From Planctomycetota bacterium (GTDB lineage Bacteria; Planctomycetota; B129-G9): a stretch of 5,539 nt of DNA. The stretch is from the NCBI GenBank assembly GCA_003644325.1, contig QNCA01000124.1, positions 1 through 5,539 of the forward strand, written 5' to 3'. The translations under genes were made by a program, and so were the position numbers. This document shows, one piece after another, positions 5,328 to 5,539 of this stretch. The notes under the pieces were generated by a model. The model had not been told where the DNA came from, ran no database searches, and saw nothing but the letters and a program-made list of their open reading frames with translations. How positions within the stretch are numbered: the stretch's first letter is position 1; the number at the start of each line of letters is the position of its first letter.

Positions 5328-5379
5328 AAGGCGACGGGTCACCATTGCGAAGCCCGAAAGCGATGCCGCCGTGAAAAAT

Positions 5380-5539
5380 TTACTTCCGCCGGTCGAATGT
5401 CAGAATTTCTCCCTTTGCGGTAACCAGTATCAGCCTGCCGTTCGCGGCGGCCAGGGTCTTCATTCGATGCGGCCGCCATTCTTCTCTCGCGAACGCGGCG
5501 TCCCCCTCCTGAATCGTTATCTGCTTCGCCAGCATCAAC
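5380..5539 (-). CDS. C-terminal end of a probable beta-propeller (PQQ-like repeat) protein, 5' end outside window
   Basis: On the minus strand an open frame enters from the window edge and ends at TAA (5382-5380), giving the last 52 residues. The end, from about residue 33, reads NGRLILVTAKGEILTFD and then RRK. That is the pattern of a PQQ-like or quinoprotein-type beta-propeller blade, in which a short strand ending in Gly is followed by a Gly-Glu turn and a strand ending in Phe-Asp. The protein is too short here to name, and no other domain can be seen. It converges on the phosphodiesterase gene with 86 bp between stop codons. ATG at 5535-5533 is in frame but need not be the start. Confidence 0.6.
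   Translation of the reverse strand, partial: LMLAKQITIQEGDAAFAREEWRPHRMKTLAAANGRLILVTAKGEILTFDRRK

Overview
The window is bacterial chromosomal DNA, moderately GC-rich. It holds a bacterial ribosome recycling factor, two bacterial tRNAs, Shine-Dalgarno-led genes and a textbook sigma-70 promoter. A secreted or lipid-anchored phosphohydrolase and a membrane-anchored SGNH protein are compatible with a Gram-negative envelope, but nothing here fixes the phylum. Dense intergenic palindromes and 7-bp periodic repeats are the most distinctive genomic habit.

Layout. (1) 11-1495 (+): a membrane-anchored SGNH/GDSL-family protein, possibly cut at its 5' end, ending at a hairpin that can terminate transcription from both sides. 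(2) 1565-1968 (-): tRNA-Glu(UUC) and tRNA-Lys(UUU). The 253-bp spacer between them holds a heptamer-periodic stretch, a nested palindrome, and a 170-bp non-coding element with 20-bp terminal inverted repeats that looks like a MITE. A probable one-ended relative of the element lies on the other side of tRNA-Lys. (3) 2047-2607 (-): frr, separated from its usual partner pyrH and driven by a perfect-consensus sigma-70 promoter. (4) 2826-5293 (+): a two-gene operon of a SAM hydroxide adenosyltransferase-family protein (DUF62) and an exported type I phosphodiesterase/alkaline-phosphatase-superfamily enzyme, transcribed divergently from frr. (5) 5380-5539 (-): the 3' end of a convergent gene whose C-terminus resembles the last blade of a PQQ-like beta-propeller.

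How the genes work together. frr, tRNA-Lys and tRNA-Glu lie on one strand in one direction and form a translation cluster that could be read through to the terminator at 1528-1557. The DUF62 and phosphodiesterase genes are 17 bp apart and almost certainly co-transcribed, but a shared substrate is only an inference.

Most notable points: the MITE-like element and its remnant around tRNA-Lys; four copies of the interrupted palindrome GGTGAC-N-GTCACC within about 310 bp; the DUF62 protein with Cys where the family's catalytic-triad His is expected; and heptameric tandem repeats replacing a recognisable ribosome binding site upstream of that gene. I found no CRISPR array, toxin-antitoxin pair, phage gene or complete insertion sequence.
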